From assembly GCA_035296625.1 (NCBI GenBank), contig DATHAO010000021.1, positions 1 to 64,000 on the forward strand: a DNA stretch of 64,000 bases. The letters are read 5' to 3'. This DNA is from DATCLS01 sp035296625 (GTDB lineage: Bacteria; Actinomycetota; Acidimicrobiia; Acidimicrobiales; VFJN01). How positions within the stretch are numbered: position 1 is the stretch's first letter; the number at the start of each line of letters is the position of its first letter. Shown here piece after piece: positions 7,728 to 15,733 of the stretch. Made by a program: the position numbers and the translations under genes. Below the pieces are notes generated by a model. It searched no databases. It was not told the origin of the DNA and saw nothing but the letters and a program-made list of their open reading frames with translations.

Positions 7728-8210
7728 TCACGCGGCCGCCCTGGCGGCGAAGGCAGCGAGACCCTTGCCCCATCCGTCCGGCGAGCCGACGGCATCGCGC
7801 ATCTGCTCCCACCCGTCGCCGTGGCGGTCAAGGTGCTTGTGCTCGACCACGACGCGGGTGCGCGCGGCTCCCACCTCGACGAACCGGACCTGGACCTCGC
7901 TGGTTCGCGCCGGGTCGGTCTCGATCTGCCACGCGAGGCTGATGTCCCAGCTGAACACGACGCCGTGCGGCGGCTCGTAGGCGAGCACACGGGCCCAGCG
8001 GCACTCGCTGCCGTCGACCCCGACGTCGTAGACGTAGCCGCCGGCGCGCGGCTCGAACACCATCTCCTTGAGGTCCGCCTGCAGGATGTGGTGGTCCGGC
8101 GACCACCAGGTCCCGATCTCGGCCGTGAACACCTCGAAGGCACGCGCGATCGGCGCCTCCACCTCGACCGACACCTCGACGCGCGTGCTGGCGGTGGTTT
8201 CCGTTGTCAT
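7728..8210 (-). CDS. SRPBCC (START/AHSA1-like) protein
   Basis: The 160-residue protein has the AHSA1/SRPBCC pattern: VEVSVEVEAPIARAFEVFTA, then TWWSPDHHI, FEPRAGGYVYDVGVDG and a final helix near GWEQMRDAVGSPDGWGKGLA. These domains form a hydrophobic cavity that binds lipids or aromatics. It overlaps the ArsR gene stop by four bases (8207-8210). ArsR-SRPBCC pairs are very common, and the regulator normally controls this operon. Confidence 0.9.
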   Translation of the reverse strand: MTTETTASTRVEVSVEVEAPIARAFEVFTAEIGTWWSPDHHILQADLKEMVFEPRAGGYVYDVGVDGSECRWARVLAYEPPHGVVFSWDISLAWQIETDPARTSEVQVRFVEVGAARTRVVVEHKHLDRHGDGWEQMRDAVGSPDGWGKGLAAFAARAAA

Positions 8211-8527
8211 TGCTTCTCCTTCGCAGGTCGCTCGACCGCTTCCTTGAAGGCGGCGAGGTTCTTGGTCCAGAACCGCTCGAAGTACGCCCGCAGTTCGGCG
8301 AGCCCCTCGTGATCGATGGAGTAGACCCGGCGTGTGCCGTTGGCGCGCGAGGTCACGAGTCCCGCCTCCTTCAACACCTTCAGGTGTTGTGACACCGCCG
8401 GCCGCGTGACGGGCAGGCGGCCAGCGATCTCGCCGACCGGCCTCGCCTTCTCGGCTACCAGCTCGAAGACGGCCCGGCGCGTCGGGTCGCCCAGCGCGCC
8501 GATGCGATCGAGAACGTTCGTCCGCAC
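8207..8527 (-). CDS. ArsR-family winged-helix regulator
   Basis: The 106-residue protein has LDRIGALGDPTRRAVFELVA and the recognition helix RPAVSQHLKVLKEAGLVTSR, then YSIDHEGLAELRAYFERFW. No ArsR metal-binding Cys motif is present, so metal sensing is unlikely. The start is a GTG at 8525-8527 lying inside a palindrome, which suggests a leaderless autoregulated transcript. Confidence 0.92.
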   Translation of the reverse strand: MRTNVLDRIGALGDPTRRAVFELVAEKARPVGEIAGRLPVTRPAVSQHLKVLKEAGLVTSRANGTRRVYSIDHEGLAELRAYFERFWTKNLAAFKEAVERPAKEKQ

Positions 8528-8538
8528 TAACCGTTAGT
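8526..8538 (-). promoter_or_regulatory. Palindromic operator at the ArsR start codon
   Basis: ACTAAC-C-GTTAGT is a perfect inverted repeat with 6-base arms. Its proximal base pairs overlap the GTG start of arsR and its distal edge overlaps a possible -10 (TACTAA). This is the expected place for an autorepressor site. Confidence 0.5.
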
Positions 8539-8643
8539 ATGAGCTTACTGAAGGGCGACGTCAACCCGCGTGCCTTCCTTGTGAGGCAGCGAGCGCGTGC
8601 CGGCACAGGTGGCCTGGAGAGACATGGACGGCGTCGTATGCGA

Positions 8644-8675
8644 CGAAGGCGCACCCTGGGAAGGGTGCGCCCTCG
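8644..8675. terminator. Stem-loop terminator after the PhoX-like gene
   Basis: Arms 8644-8657 and 8662-8675 pair over 14 bp with one mismatch around GGGA. It lies 23 bases past the stop of the PhoX-like gene. Confidence 0.7.
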
Positions 8676-8697
8676 CGTGCTCGGACCGCCGCTCGGT

Positions 8698-10080
8698 CTA
8701 CGGGACCGTGATCTCGATCGTGCGGTCATTGGCGCTGTCGGGGTGCTGGATGTTGACCCAAGCGCGGCGCTTGTTGGTCGGGTCGAAGTACAGGCCCGTG
8801 AACTCCGAGCCGGTGGTGCCGTTGGATGCCCAGCGGGCGATGCCCTCCCCGGGATCGGCGAGATCGCCGTCGCGGTTGAGGTCTTGGGCGAACCAGATGT
8901 CGTCGTCGACGCCGCCGCTGCGATCCTCGACGATGTAGATGTTGCCGTCGCTGTCGACGGCCAGGTTGTCGGGGTTTGCGAGCGCCGAGCCGACCGGTTG
9001 GCCGGTGGCGAGATCGGTGGTGGTGCGATCGGCGAACACCGCGATCCGCTGCGCTCGCAAGTCGAGGGCGTAGATCTCATGGGTCGTCGTCGTGGTGACG
9101 TAGAGCCGCTCGACGCCGTTGACCGTCTGGATCTGCATGTCCTCGGGCCGCTGGTAGTCGGTGCCCTTGAACTGCGGCAGGTCGGTCGTGTTGCGGCCAT
9201 CGACGGAGGTGACGCCGTTCGGGTCGGTGATCGTGATCGCGCCCCTGAGCGGGTTGCCGACATGATCCGTGATCGGCACCCACGTGTATCCGCCGGTCGC
9301 GTCGGGGGTCATGCCGTCACCCACCCGCAGGACGGACGTTTGTCCTGCGTCGAAGTAGGCGGCACGGCCGGACATGATCTCGCCCCAGCTGGCGGCCGAG
9401 GTGAACCGATAGATGTTGCCCCCGTTGAGCTCGTCGATGAAGTACATGTTCTGGTCCTGGTCGAACTGGATGCCCTCGTGCGCCACGCGGGGGATCGCGT
9501 TGCGATGCACCAGGTCGGCGTTCTCGCCGTCACCGGGGACCGAGTCCGCCGTGATCGGATTCGTCAGCTCGAAGAGGCGACCGTACGGGTCCGTCGTGCA
9601 CCCTGTGGCCGCGGTGCACCAGTCCTCCTCGGCGGTGATGTAGGTGCCCCATGGCGTCCAGTACGAGGCGTCCCAACGGATGTAGTCGCCCGGCTCGGGG
9701 CTGTAGAAGATCGTCTCGGTCTCGCCCGTCGACAGGTCGGCGCGCTGGATGCCGGACTGCGTGCTCTCGAACGGCGCGAACAGGTACCGGCCCTTGTGCG
9801 GACCGGTCTCGTTCACCGTGATCATGTCGAAGTCGCCGCTGTTGGGCTCGCCCGCCGCGAGCTGCTCGGCCCGCGACACAAGCGATCGCTGCTCGAAGGC
9901 GGAGTTGCCGAAGGTGATCGGCTGCGCCTCGTCTGCCGTGGGACCGGCCGACAAGGACAGGGGCGTGAAGTCCGAGAAGCGGAGACCCGCTGCGCCGGCC
10001 ACGGTGCCGACCGTGACGACGCCAGCGACGATCACTGTCGCTGCCGCGGTGGCTCGCCGTGCACGTCGAGAAGAGATCAA
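8698..10080 (-). CDS. PhoX-like secreted phosphatase / DUF839 protein
   Basis: The 460-residue protein has an N-terminal export signal (SSRRARRATAAATVIVAGVV, ending near AGAAG) with an Arg-rich, Tat-like n-region. The body matches DUF839/PhoX beta-propellers: GRYLFAPFESTQSGIQRADL, WDASYWTPWGTYITAEEDW, IQFDQDQNMYFIDELNGGNI, PEDMQIQTVNGVERLYVTTT and NPDNLAVDSDGNIYIVEDRS. PhoX enzymes are Tat-exported Ca/Fe alkaline phosphatases; many DUF839 relatives are uncharacterised, so phosphatase activity is inferred. The start is a TTG (10078-10080) with AAGGAG five bases upstream. It is about 35 kb from the pst operon and no PHO box was seen. Confidence 0.8.
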   Translation of the reverse strand: MISSRRARRATAAATVIVAGVVTVGTVAGAAGLRFSDFTPLSLSAGPTADEAQPITFGNSAFEQRSLVSRAEQLAAGEPNSGDFDMITVNETGPHKGRYLFAPFESTQSGIQRADLSTGETETIFYSPEPGDYIRWDASYWTPWGTYITAEEDWCTAATGCTTDPYGRLFELTNPITADSVPGDGENADLVHRNAIPRVAHEGIQFDQDQNMYFIDELNGGNIYRFTSAASWGEIMSGRAAYFDAGQTSVLRVGDGMTPDATGGYTWVPITDHVGNPLRGAITITDPNGVTSVDGRNTTDLPQFKGTDYQRPEDMQIQTVNGVERLYVTTTTTHEIYALDLRAQRIAVFADRTTTDLATGQPVGSALANPDNLAVDSDGNIYIVEDRSGGVDDDIWFAQDLNRDGDLADPGEGIARWASNGTTGSEFTGLYFDPTNKRRAWVNIQHPDSANDRTIEITVP

Positions 10081-10550
10081 GGTTGCTCCTTGTGGTGTGG
10101 ACGGTCACTACCTCGACCCGGTCGCGGGCCGCGGCAACGAGTCCAACCGGGCCACATGACGCGCGCCGGAACCGCGCCAGACAAGCGGTAGAACAACCGG
10201 TGAAACCGCAGTCCTCAACCTCTCCTGCAGCGGCCGCCCAGGTGCCGCCGACACGGTCGCTGGCGCGGCGATGCGTTCGGCCACGAGTGCGCCGATGAGC
10301 TTCGGGCGCGTGATCGGGCAGCGATCGCATTGATCTCAGCACAGTCCGGAGCCTCACCGACGAGAATCGCCTCGGTGGTGTCGACCGCCGCGCGTTGGAG
10401 CCGGCGCAGGTTGGCCAGGTCCGTAGCGGCGACCGGCTGGTCGACCGAGTCCGCGGACCCCGAGGCGCGGATCAGATCCCCGCTTGTAACGACGGACGAG
10501 CCGTCCAGTAGTTGCGCGCTAGTTGCCCCGCCGAGCCTCTCGGACCCTTT
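10081..10550. other. Intergenic region with possible ABATE/CGNR remnant
   Basis: A minus-strand stretch within about 10310-10500 reads VAATDLANLRRLQRAAVDTT and EAPDCAEINAIAARSRA, resembling the N-terminal ABATE domain of CGNR zinc-finger regulators. It has no credible start and no CGNR C-terminus follows. The rest shows no gene. The resemblance is weak. Confidence 0.3.
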
Positions 10551-10558
10551 CATGCAGA

Positions 10559-10582
10559 AGGCCCGGTCCTTGGACCGGGCCT
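10559..10582 (-). terminator. Terminator hairpin of the displaced tRNA half
   Basis: Arms 10559-10569 and 10572-10582 are perfect 11-bp reverse complements. It lies 17 bases downstream of the CCA of the partial tRNA-fMet, matching the hairpin found after the intact copy at 16211-16239. Confidence 0.7.
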
Positions 10583-10598
10583 CACCTGCGAGTTCTCT

Positions 10599-10647
10599 TG
10601 GTGGCGGGGGCGGGATTTGAACCCGCGACCTTCGGGTTATGAGCCCG
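10599..10647 (-). repeat. Displaced 3' half of a tRNA-fMet gene (putative attachment-site end)
   Basis: These 49 bases correspond to the anticodon arm through the encoded CCA of an initiator tRNA. They differ from the intact gene only in the T stem, where GCGGG/CCCGC replaces GTAGG/CCTAC as a compensatory change. The 22 bases 10626-10647 are identical to the anticodon region of the intact gene. Beyond 10647 the match stops abruptly, so the D arm and 5' acceptor strand are missing. This is what an integration event in a tRNA gene leaves at the distal end of an island. Confidence 0.8.
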
Positions 10648-11085
10648 TTGGTCAAGCTCCCGGCCTGTACCGTTCCGTGTCCGATCGTGCCGCTGAGCTG
10701 GTCTTTCGTCCATCGCGAGTACCAGTCCGTGTCGCTGCGCGGCATCCCGTTCCGAGCCGCACAGTAGAAGAACAGTAGAAGAGGGGTGACAACGTGCAAG
10801 CGCAGCGGGGCCTCGGCCGTGGACATCGTCGCCACTTCGATAGTCCGCGACATCGCTGCGTGGTGGGCGAGGGGGGACTCGCGCACTGCTCGTTGGTCAG
10901 GTGACCAGCCGATGATGACGGCATGGTCGACCTCCAAGGCCCATCGTGGCTCGCGGAGCACGGCTCCCACAACCCCCGGGATGACCCGTGGCGGATGAGG
11001 CAATCGCCGCCGGGTTCGACGACCTCGACCCGGTCAAGTGACGGCCGACTGGTTGTGAATCGCATCAGGTCTCTACGAGGGGCAA
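10648..11085. other. Island end without recognisable gene
   Basis: Open frames here are shadows, including one that would translate the tRNA remnant. No RNA gene or operator was identified. It is the 3' flank of the ABC permease gene. Confidence 0.5.
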
Positions 11086-11862
11086 CTACGTGACGTCGCG
11101 CCGAATCGTCCGGACGACGCCGGCGGCTAGCGGGACCGCCACCCAGAAGAGGACCGAGACCGAGATCTGCGGCACGTGACCGCCCCATTCGTTCTCGAGC
11201 ACCCAGCTCCAGGTGGTGGACATGTCGATCCAGTCAGCGACCAGCGTCGATGCGGTGCCGAGCCCCGCGAACGCAGCAGGGAGGGCGAACGACGCCGCGA
11301 TGGCCGTGGCGGAGCTCTGCAGCAGCGCCCCGAGCGCGACGCCGGCGAGGACATTGAGGAGCACGAAGAGCAGATAGCCGGTAGTGGCGCCGAGGGTCAG
11401 GTTCGCTTCAAGGACTCGGCCCGAGGCCGACGCCAGTCCGAGGCCGGCGGCAGTTACCACCCCACCGCATAACGCAGCGCCGCTACCCATCACCATGGAC
11501 GCTGCCAGTTTGGCGTTGACGACTCGGATGCGTCGCGGTTCTTGGGTGAACGTGGCAAAGGCGCTGCGTTGGGACCATTCACCGGTGAACATCAGGATCG
11601 CCACCACCGGCAGGAGAATCGAGAGCGCGAGGGCGGCGACGCCGAGGTAGCTGGTGTAGGTCTGATCGAAGCTTGTTGGGGCGAGGATCGGCGCCAGCAT
11701 CATCCCTGCGGTCGACAGCGCCACGAGAGCGAGGAGCCAGCGGGCGGCGCGGGTATCGGTGGCCTTGGCCCACTCCACCCGGACAAGCCGCGGGAACGGG
11801 ATAGGTCCGAGGGTCGACGACGGTGCCGCCTCGATGGCGTGGGTTCGGAGAGGGATGGTCAT
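11086..11862 (-). CDS. ABC-2 type permease subunit (island)
   Basis: The 258-residue membrane protein begins with a cytoplasmic segment PFPRLVRVEWAKATDTRAAR. About six hydrophobic helices follow, with the FTGEWSQRSAFATFTQEPRR loop that parallels EYRHGTAADTFLTTPRRHR in the permease at 5913. It overlaps the ATPase stop by four bases. With that ATPase it should form an exporter; substrate unknown. Confidence 0.88.
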   Translation of the reverse strand: MTIPLRTHAIEAAPSSTLGPIPFPRLVRVEWAKATDTRAARWLLALVALSTAGMMLAPILAPTSFDQTYTSYLGVAALALSILLPVVAILMFTGEWSQRSAFATFTQEPRRIRVVNAKLAASMVMGSGAALCGGVVTAAGLGLASASGRVLEANLTLGATTGYLLFVLLNVLAGVALGALLQSSATAIAASFALPAAFAGLGTASTLVADWIDMSTTWSWVLENEWGGHVPQISVSVLFWVAVPLAAGVVRTIRRDVT

Positions 11863-12776
11863 GCTGCCGCCTCCTGGGGCGCAGCCGCCTTGGCGGCGGT
11901 GAGAGAGAAGAACAGTTGCTCCAGCCCGTTTGTCTCGGATCGACGCAACTCGGTGAGAAGCACCTGGTGGTCGCGGGCGACGCCCGCCACCACCTCGGTG
12001 GTGACTCGACCACTGGAGATGTCGACGGTGAGCGCATCATCCGGCCCGGCGATGTAGTCGATCCGCGCGGCTTGGAGCGCGGCGGCCAGTGCAACGGGGT
12101 CGGGACTGCGTACGAGGATGGTGGAGCTGGCGAGCAGATCGTCCAGCCGACCGGCGGCGACCACGGCACCGTTGGAGATGACGACGAGGTGATCGGCGGT
12201 GGCCTGCACCTCGTGGAGCAGGTGGCTCGACAGCACCACGGTGCCGCCATGGTCGGCGAAGTCGCGCAGGAGCGTTCGCATCCAGGCGATGCCATCGGGA
12301 TCGAGCCCGTTCGCAGGTTCGTCGAGGATCAGCGCAGCCGGTTCACCGATGAGGGCTTGGGCGATACCGAGGCGCTGGCGCATGCCTAGTGAGTAGGTCC
12401 CGACCCTCTTCTCCGCGGCATCGGTGATCCCGACGAGGTCCAGCAGGTGCTCGACCCGTCCCGTGGGAACGCCTGCGAGCCGCGCTGCGATCGTGAGCGT
12501 CGCCCGGCCACTGCGTCCGGGATGCATCGCAGACGCGTCGAGAAGGGTCCCGACCACGCGCGTCGGGTTGGGCAGTTCGACGAACGGTCGGCCGTCGATG
12601 GTCGCCGTGCCGCGGTCGGGTCGCACCAGCCCGACGATCATCTTGAGCGTGGTGGACTTCCCGGCGCCGTTGGCCCCGAGGAAACCGGTGATGGTCCCGG
12701 GTTCGCAGCGCAACGAGACGTCGCGGACGACCGGTACCTTCTTGTAGCTCTTGGTGAGAGCGGTTGTCGTGATCAT
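11859..12776 (-). CDS. ABC transporter ATP-binding protein (island)
   Basis: The 305-residue ATPase reads MITTTALTKSYKKVPVVRDV, with Walker A GANGAGKS, signature SLGMRQRLGIA, Walker B ALILDEPANGLDP and the switch His in VVLSSHLLHE. A C-terminal extension ends in LEQLFFSLT. It shares the whole BcrA-like plan with the ATPase at 5005. ATG 12776 is chosen because homology begins there; the frame stays open upstream to 13445 only as antisense of the kinase gene. The divergent sensor kinase starts 160 bp away, a typical layout for peptide or antibiotic sensing exporters. Confidence 0.93.
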   Translation of the reverse strand: MITTTALTKSYKKVPVVRDVSLRCEPGTITGFLGANGAGKSTTLKMIVGLVRPDRGTATIDGRPFVELPNPTRVVGTLLDASAMHPGRSGRATLTIAARLAGVPTGRVEHLLDLVGITDAAEKRVGTYSLGMRQRLGIAQALIGEPAALILDEPANGLDPDGIAWMRTLLRDFADHGGTVVLSSHLLHEVQATADHLVVISNGAVVAAGRLDDLLASSTILVRSPDPVALAAALQAARIDYIAGPDDALTVDISSGRVTTEVVAGVARDHQVLLTELRRSETNGLEQLFFSLTAAKAAAPQEAAA

Positions 12777-12936
12777 GTGGCCAGACTGAACCGCCCGGTG
12801 CGCGGGCGCATCGGGCGGACGGCCATGATCCGATGTCCGAAGGGACGCCGGCCGCTCCCGACGTCTCGCCTTTCGTTGGTTGCAGTGTCGACTTTCGTCG
12901 ATGTTGCAGCGCCTCCCAGAGCCGTACGCTCGGGTC

Positions 12937-14166
12937 ATGTCCTGGTTACGCAGATGGTGGGCCCAGACCGCTCCCACGGCGATGCTGGGACCGGGCGACC
13001 CGGCCCATCCCGACACCGAGGGGCGCAGGACAGGGCGCGACTGGTCCGTCGACGCCGGTGCGTTCGTCATCGCCGCCGCTCTCGGCGCCTTCATCCTGAG
13101 CGTTGCGGTGGACGACACCGCCAATGGGATGACCTCGGGGCAGGTGGCCACTGACGCCGCGTTCGGAGCCCTCTGCTGTCTCTCGCTGTGGTGGCGGCGG
13201 CGCTGGCCGTTCGGGGTGGCGCTGGTATGCGTCCTGTTGGGCGCGTTTTCGACATCTGGCACGGTGGCGGGTCTGCTCGCACTGTCCTCGCTGGCTGTCC
13301 ACCGCCATGCCCGGCCCGCCTTGGTCGTCGCCGCGCTGTTCGTTCCGTCCGCTGTGGTGTGCTCGATATGGCTCGGGCGGACCGATACCTGGTCGGTGAT
13401 GCTGCCGACGACGGCGCTTGCGGCCGCCGCAACCGCATGGGGCATGTTCGTCCGCGCCCGGCGTCAGCTTCTCTCCACCCTGCGCGACCGTGCCCAACGT
13501 GCCGAGGCCGATCAGCTCGTCCGCGCCGAACGTGCGCGCCTGGCTGAGCGAACCCGCATCGCACGGGAGATGCACGACGTTCTCGCCCACCGCATCTCCC
13601 TAGTGGCGCTGCACGCCGGTGCGCTCGAGGTCGCACTCGAACTGCCTCCCGCCCAGGTGCGGGAGAGCGCAGCGCTGTTGCGGTTGACGGCCCACCAGGC
13701 GCTGGAGGAGCTCCGGGACGTGATCGGCGTGCTGCGGGAGGAGCCGGGGCAGAAACGGCCGTCGACGGTGCCTCAGCCGACGTTGGCGGACATTCCGCGG
13801 TTGGTGGAGGAGACTCGCCGTTCCGGCGCAAAGGTCGACTTCGAGATGCGGGTGGACGGTGCAGCTGCCGCACCTGGCCCCTTGGGTCGCGACGCCTATC
13901 GCATCGTGCAGGAAGCGCTGACCAACATCAGCAAGCACGCTCGAGGCACCCTGGCCCAGGTTCGGGTGGCGGGAGCGCCGAACCGCGGCCTGCATGTGAG
14001 CGTTCGGAACCCACCCGCAGTGGGCGCCCACGACCGTCCGCCTCTGCCGGGTTCTGGCACCGGCCTCCTTGGTCTGCAGGAGCGGGTGACCTTGGCCCAT
14101 GGCGTCCTGGTCCACGGACCGGATGCGTCAGGTGACTTCGTCGTCGAGGCCGACCTGCCGTGGTGA
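12937..14166 (+). CDS. NarL/DesK-type sensor histidine kinase
   Basis: The product from ATG 12937 is 409 residues. Four to five N-terminal hydrophobic segments (WSVDAGAFVIAAALGAFILS to SVMLPTTALAAAATAWGMFV) form the sensor. The HisKA_3 dimerisation box follows with ERTRIAREMHDVLAHRISLV, His being the phosphorylation site, and ends with an HATPase domain (AYRIVQEALTNISKHARG, SGTGLLGLQERV). There is no large extracellular loop, suggesting membrane-embedded sensing. Its stop overlaps the GTG of the response regulator. It is divergent from the ABC genes it probably controls. Confidence 0.92.
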   Translation: MSWLRRWWAQTAPTAMLGPGDPAHPDTEGRRTGRDWSVDAGAFVIAAALGAFILSVAVDDTANGMTSGQVATDAAFGALCCLSLWWRRRWPFGVALVCVLLGAFSTSGTVAGLLALSSLAVHRHARPALVVAALFVPSAVVCSIWLGRTDTWSVMLPTTALAAAATAWGMFVRARRQLLSTLRDRAQRAEADQLVRAERARLAERTRIAREMHDVLAHRISLVALHAGALEVALELPPAQVRESAALLRLTAHQALEELRDVIGVLREEPGQKRPSTVPQPTLADIPRLVEETRRSGAKVDFEMRVDGAAAAPGPLGRDAYRIVQEALTNISKHARGTLAQVRVAGAPNRGLHVSVRNPPAVGAHDRPPLPGSGTGLLGLQERVTLAHGVLVHGPDASGDFVVEADLPW

Positions 14167-14813
14167 AGGTCCGAGTGCTTCTGGTCGACGACGACGCGTT
14201 GGTGCGTGCCGGTCTCCGGATGATCCTGTCGTCATCAGAGGAGCTGGAGGTGATGGGCGAGGTCGCCGACGGCACCGACGCGGTCGCGGCCGTGCAGGCA
14301 CATCGACCCGATGTCGTCCTGATGGACATCCGGATGCCCGGGATGGACGGCATCGCCGCCACGGCGGCCCTACGCCGTCTGACGAATCCGCCACACGTGA
14401 TCGTTCTGACCACATTCCAGGCCGACGAGCACGTCATGAGCGCGCTGCGCGCCGGCGCCGACGGGTTCCTGCTGAAGGACACCGCGCCCACGGAGATCGT
14501 CAACGCAGTGCGCCTCGTGGCTGCAGGAGAAGCGATGCTCTCACCGTCGGTCACCCGGACACTTCTCGCTCACCTCGGCGACGACGAGATGACGGATCGC
14601 CGTCGCGTCGCAACCCAGCGCCTGACGTCGCTCACAGACCGGGAGCGCGAGGTCGCGACTGCGGTGGGATCCGGCGCATCCAACGCCGAGGTTGCCGCAT
14701 CTCTGTTCATGAGCGAGGCCACCGTCAAAGCGCACGTCTCGCGTCTTCTAACCAAGCTCGCAGTAGCGAACCGGGTGCACATCGCGATTCTCGTGCACGA
14801 CGCTCAATCGTGA
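14160..14813 (+). CDS. NarL/LuxR-type response regulator
   Basis: The protein of about 217 residues has an N-terminal receiver domain (VRVLLVDDDALVRAGLRMIL, acceptor Asp in VVLMDIRMPGMDG, VIVLTTFQADEHV) and a C-terminal LuxR helix-turn-helix (LTDREREVATAVGSGASNAE, EATVKAHVSRLLTKL). GTG 14160 or GTG 14163 may be the start; both overlap the kinase stop. It should bind upstream of the divergent ABC exporter operon, which is inference from position. Confidence 0.93.
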   Translation: MVKVRVLLVDDDALVRAGLRMILSSSEELEVMGEVADGTDAVAAVQAHRPDVVLMDIRMPGMDGIAATAALRRLTNPPHVIVLTTFQADEHVMSALRAGADGFLLKDTAPTEIVNAVRLVAAGEAMLSPSVTRTLLAHLGDDEMTDRRRVATQRLTSLTDREREVATAVGSGASNAEVAASLFMSEATVKAHVSRLLTKLAVANRVHIAILVHDAQS

Positions 14814-15040
14814 CTGACCGCCCCTTTCCCTGGCCGCCAGTTGAGCCCGAAGTGGTGTCTGGACGACGCAGGTCGATGCGGGCCGGGTGCGTTCAGGTCA
14901 GCCCGACTCCATCGCCCTTCAGCCTCCTCCCAGGCGTTCGAAACGACATCGACTGCTGAACGGGTCACGTGAGCGCTCGGACCGCCCGACCGGCACCAGG
15001 TTCTTCTCAACGAGCCGTCTGGTTCAATCCGGGTCGAAGG
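14814..15040. other. Intergenic region, nothing recognised
   Basis: Neither strand carries a frame with domain signal. It separates the response regulator from the YnfA-like remnant; together with that remnant the gene-poor stretch reaches 15271. Confidence 0.5.
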
Positions 15041-15205
15041 TCAAGCGGTCGGAGAGATTTGGCGGAGAGCGAACATGATCACGCCGACGCCAACCAGGCA
15101 GATCGCGGCGCCGACGATGTCGAAGCTGTCGGGTCGGAACCCGTCCAGCACCATGCCCTAGGCCAGGGAGCCGGCGACGAAGATCCCGCCGCAGGTCTTG
15201 CCGAC
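15041..15205 (-). pseudogene. UPF0060 (YnfA-like) membrane protein remnant
   Basis: On the minus strand the frame ending at TGA 15041-15043 reads GGIFVAGSLA, a TAG stop, then GMVLDGFRPDSFDIVGAAIC and LVGVGVIMFALR. This is the C-terminal half of UPF0060 proteins, in which a Trp-Gly follows the GSL motif; TGG has become TAG here. The N-terminal helices are absent. YnfA-type proteins are small four-helix membrane proteins linked to drug efflux in some bacteria. Confidence 0.65.
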
Positions 15206-15259
15206 CGGACCCAAGGACCACGGAGATGACCTGACGTTCGACACGCGTGGCACAGATGT

Positions 15260-15271
15260 TACACTGTCGAC
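15260..15271 (+). promoter_or_regulatory. Leaderless promoter of the HigA-like gene
   Basis: A -10 hexamer TACACT (15260-15265) lies six bases before the ATG at 15272, so the transcript should start at or next to the start codon. A weak -35 may lie near 15238. Confidence 0.5.
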
Positions 15272-15643
15272 ATGGCTCCCCGGACCGCCGCCGAGCAGTA
15301 CTTCGCCGACCAGCACCGTGATCCTGAGTATCGGCGCGCCTACAAGGCGGCCAAGGCTCGCATCGCACGGATCGACGCGCTCGTTCGCGCGCTCGACGAG
15401 CGCCGCGAGGAGCGGGGCATGACCAAGGCGGCGTTGGCCAAGGCGGCCGGCTTGCAGCCAGAGGTCGTGCGGCGACTTTTCACGATGGACTCACCGAACC
15501 CGACCGCAGGGACTCTCCTCGCACTCGCCGAGGCACTCGACCTTGAGGTCGTCGCCCGTGCCAAGAAGCGCCCCACGCCGAAGGCGACCAAGACCAAGGT
15601 TGCTGCGTCGCGGCGGGCCAACCGGGCGAAGGTTTCGGCTTAG
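15272..15643 (+). CDS. XRE/HigA-like helix-turn-helix protein (orphan antitoxin type)
   Basis: The 123-residue protein has an N-terminal helical segment (AEQYFADQHRDPEYRRAYKA) and an HTH_3 domain: LVRALDERREERGMTKAALA, KAAGLQPEVVRRLFTMDSPN and TLLALAEALDLEV. The C-terminus is a lysine/arginine-rich tail (AKKRPTPKATKTK). The plan matches HigA-type antitoxins that pair with RelE/HigB toxins. No toxin gene is visible on either side, and the following sequence is a decayed integrase. It may be a solitary regulator or the surviving half of a module. Confidence 0.8.
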   Translation: MAPRTAAEQYFADQHRDPEYRRAYKAAKARIARIDALVRALDERREERGMTKAALAKAAGLQPEVVRRLFTMDSPNPTAGTLLALAEALDLEVVARAKKRPTPKATKTKVAASRRANRAKVSA

Positions 15644-15720
15644 GACTTCGGCTTGATGCCGAGCACGGAGCGGCGCTTTCGGAACTCCTTTCGGTGCTTC
15701 AGCGCCCGCTTGTAGTCCTT
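15640..15720 (-). other. C-terminal fragment of an unknown basic protein
   Basis: The minus frame ending at TAA 15640-15642 reads KDYKRALKHRKEFRKRRSVL and GIKPKS with well-behaved codons. Upstream it becomes antisense of the integrase remnant. It could be the 3' end of a gene cut by rearrangement. It was not assigned to a family. Confidence 0.3.
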
Positions 15721-15733
15721 CGGGTTCGCCGCG

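Noticed and set aside
8539..10191. 550-codon plus-strand open frame
   Set aside because: Antisense to the PhoX-like gene, which has signal peptide, RBS and family motifs.
10215..11003. 262-codon minus frame across the tRNA remnant
   Set aside because: It translates the tRNA 3' half (RRSRVQIPPPPP), a well-known artefact; only the ABATE-like stretch was noted separately.
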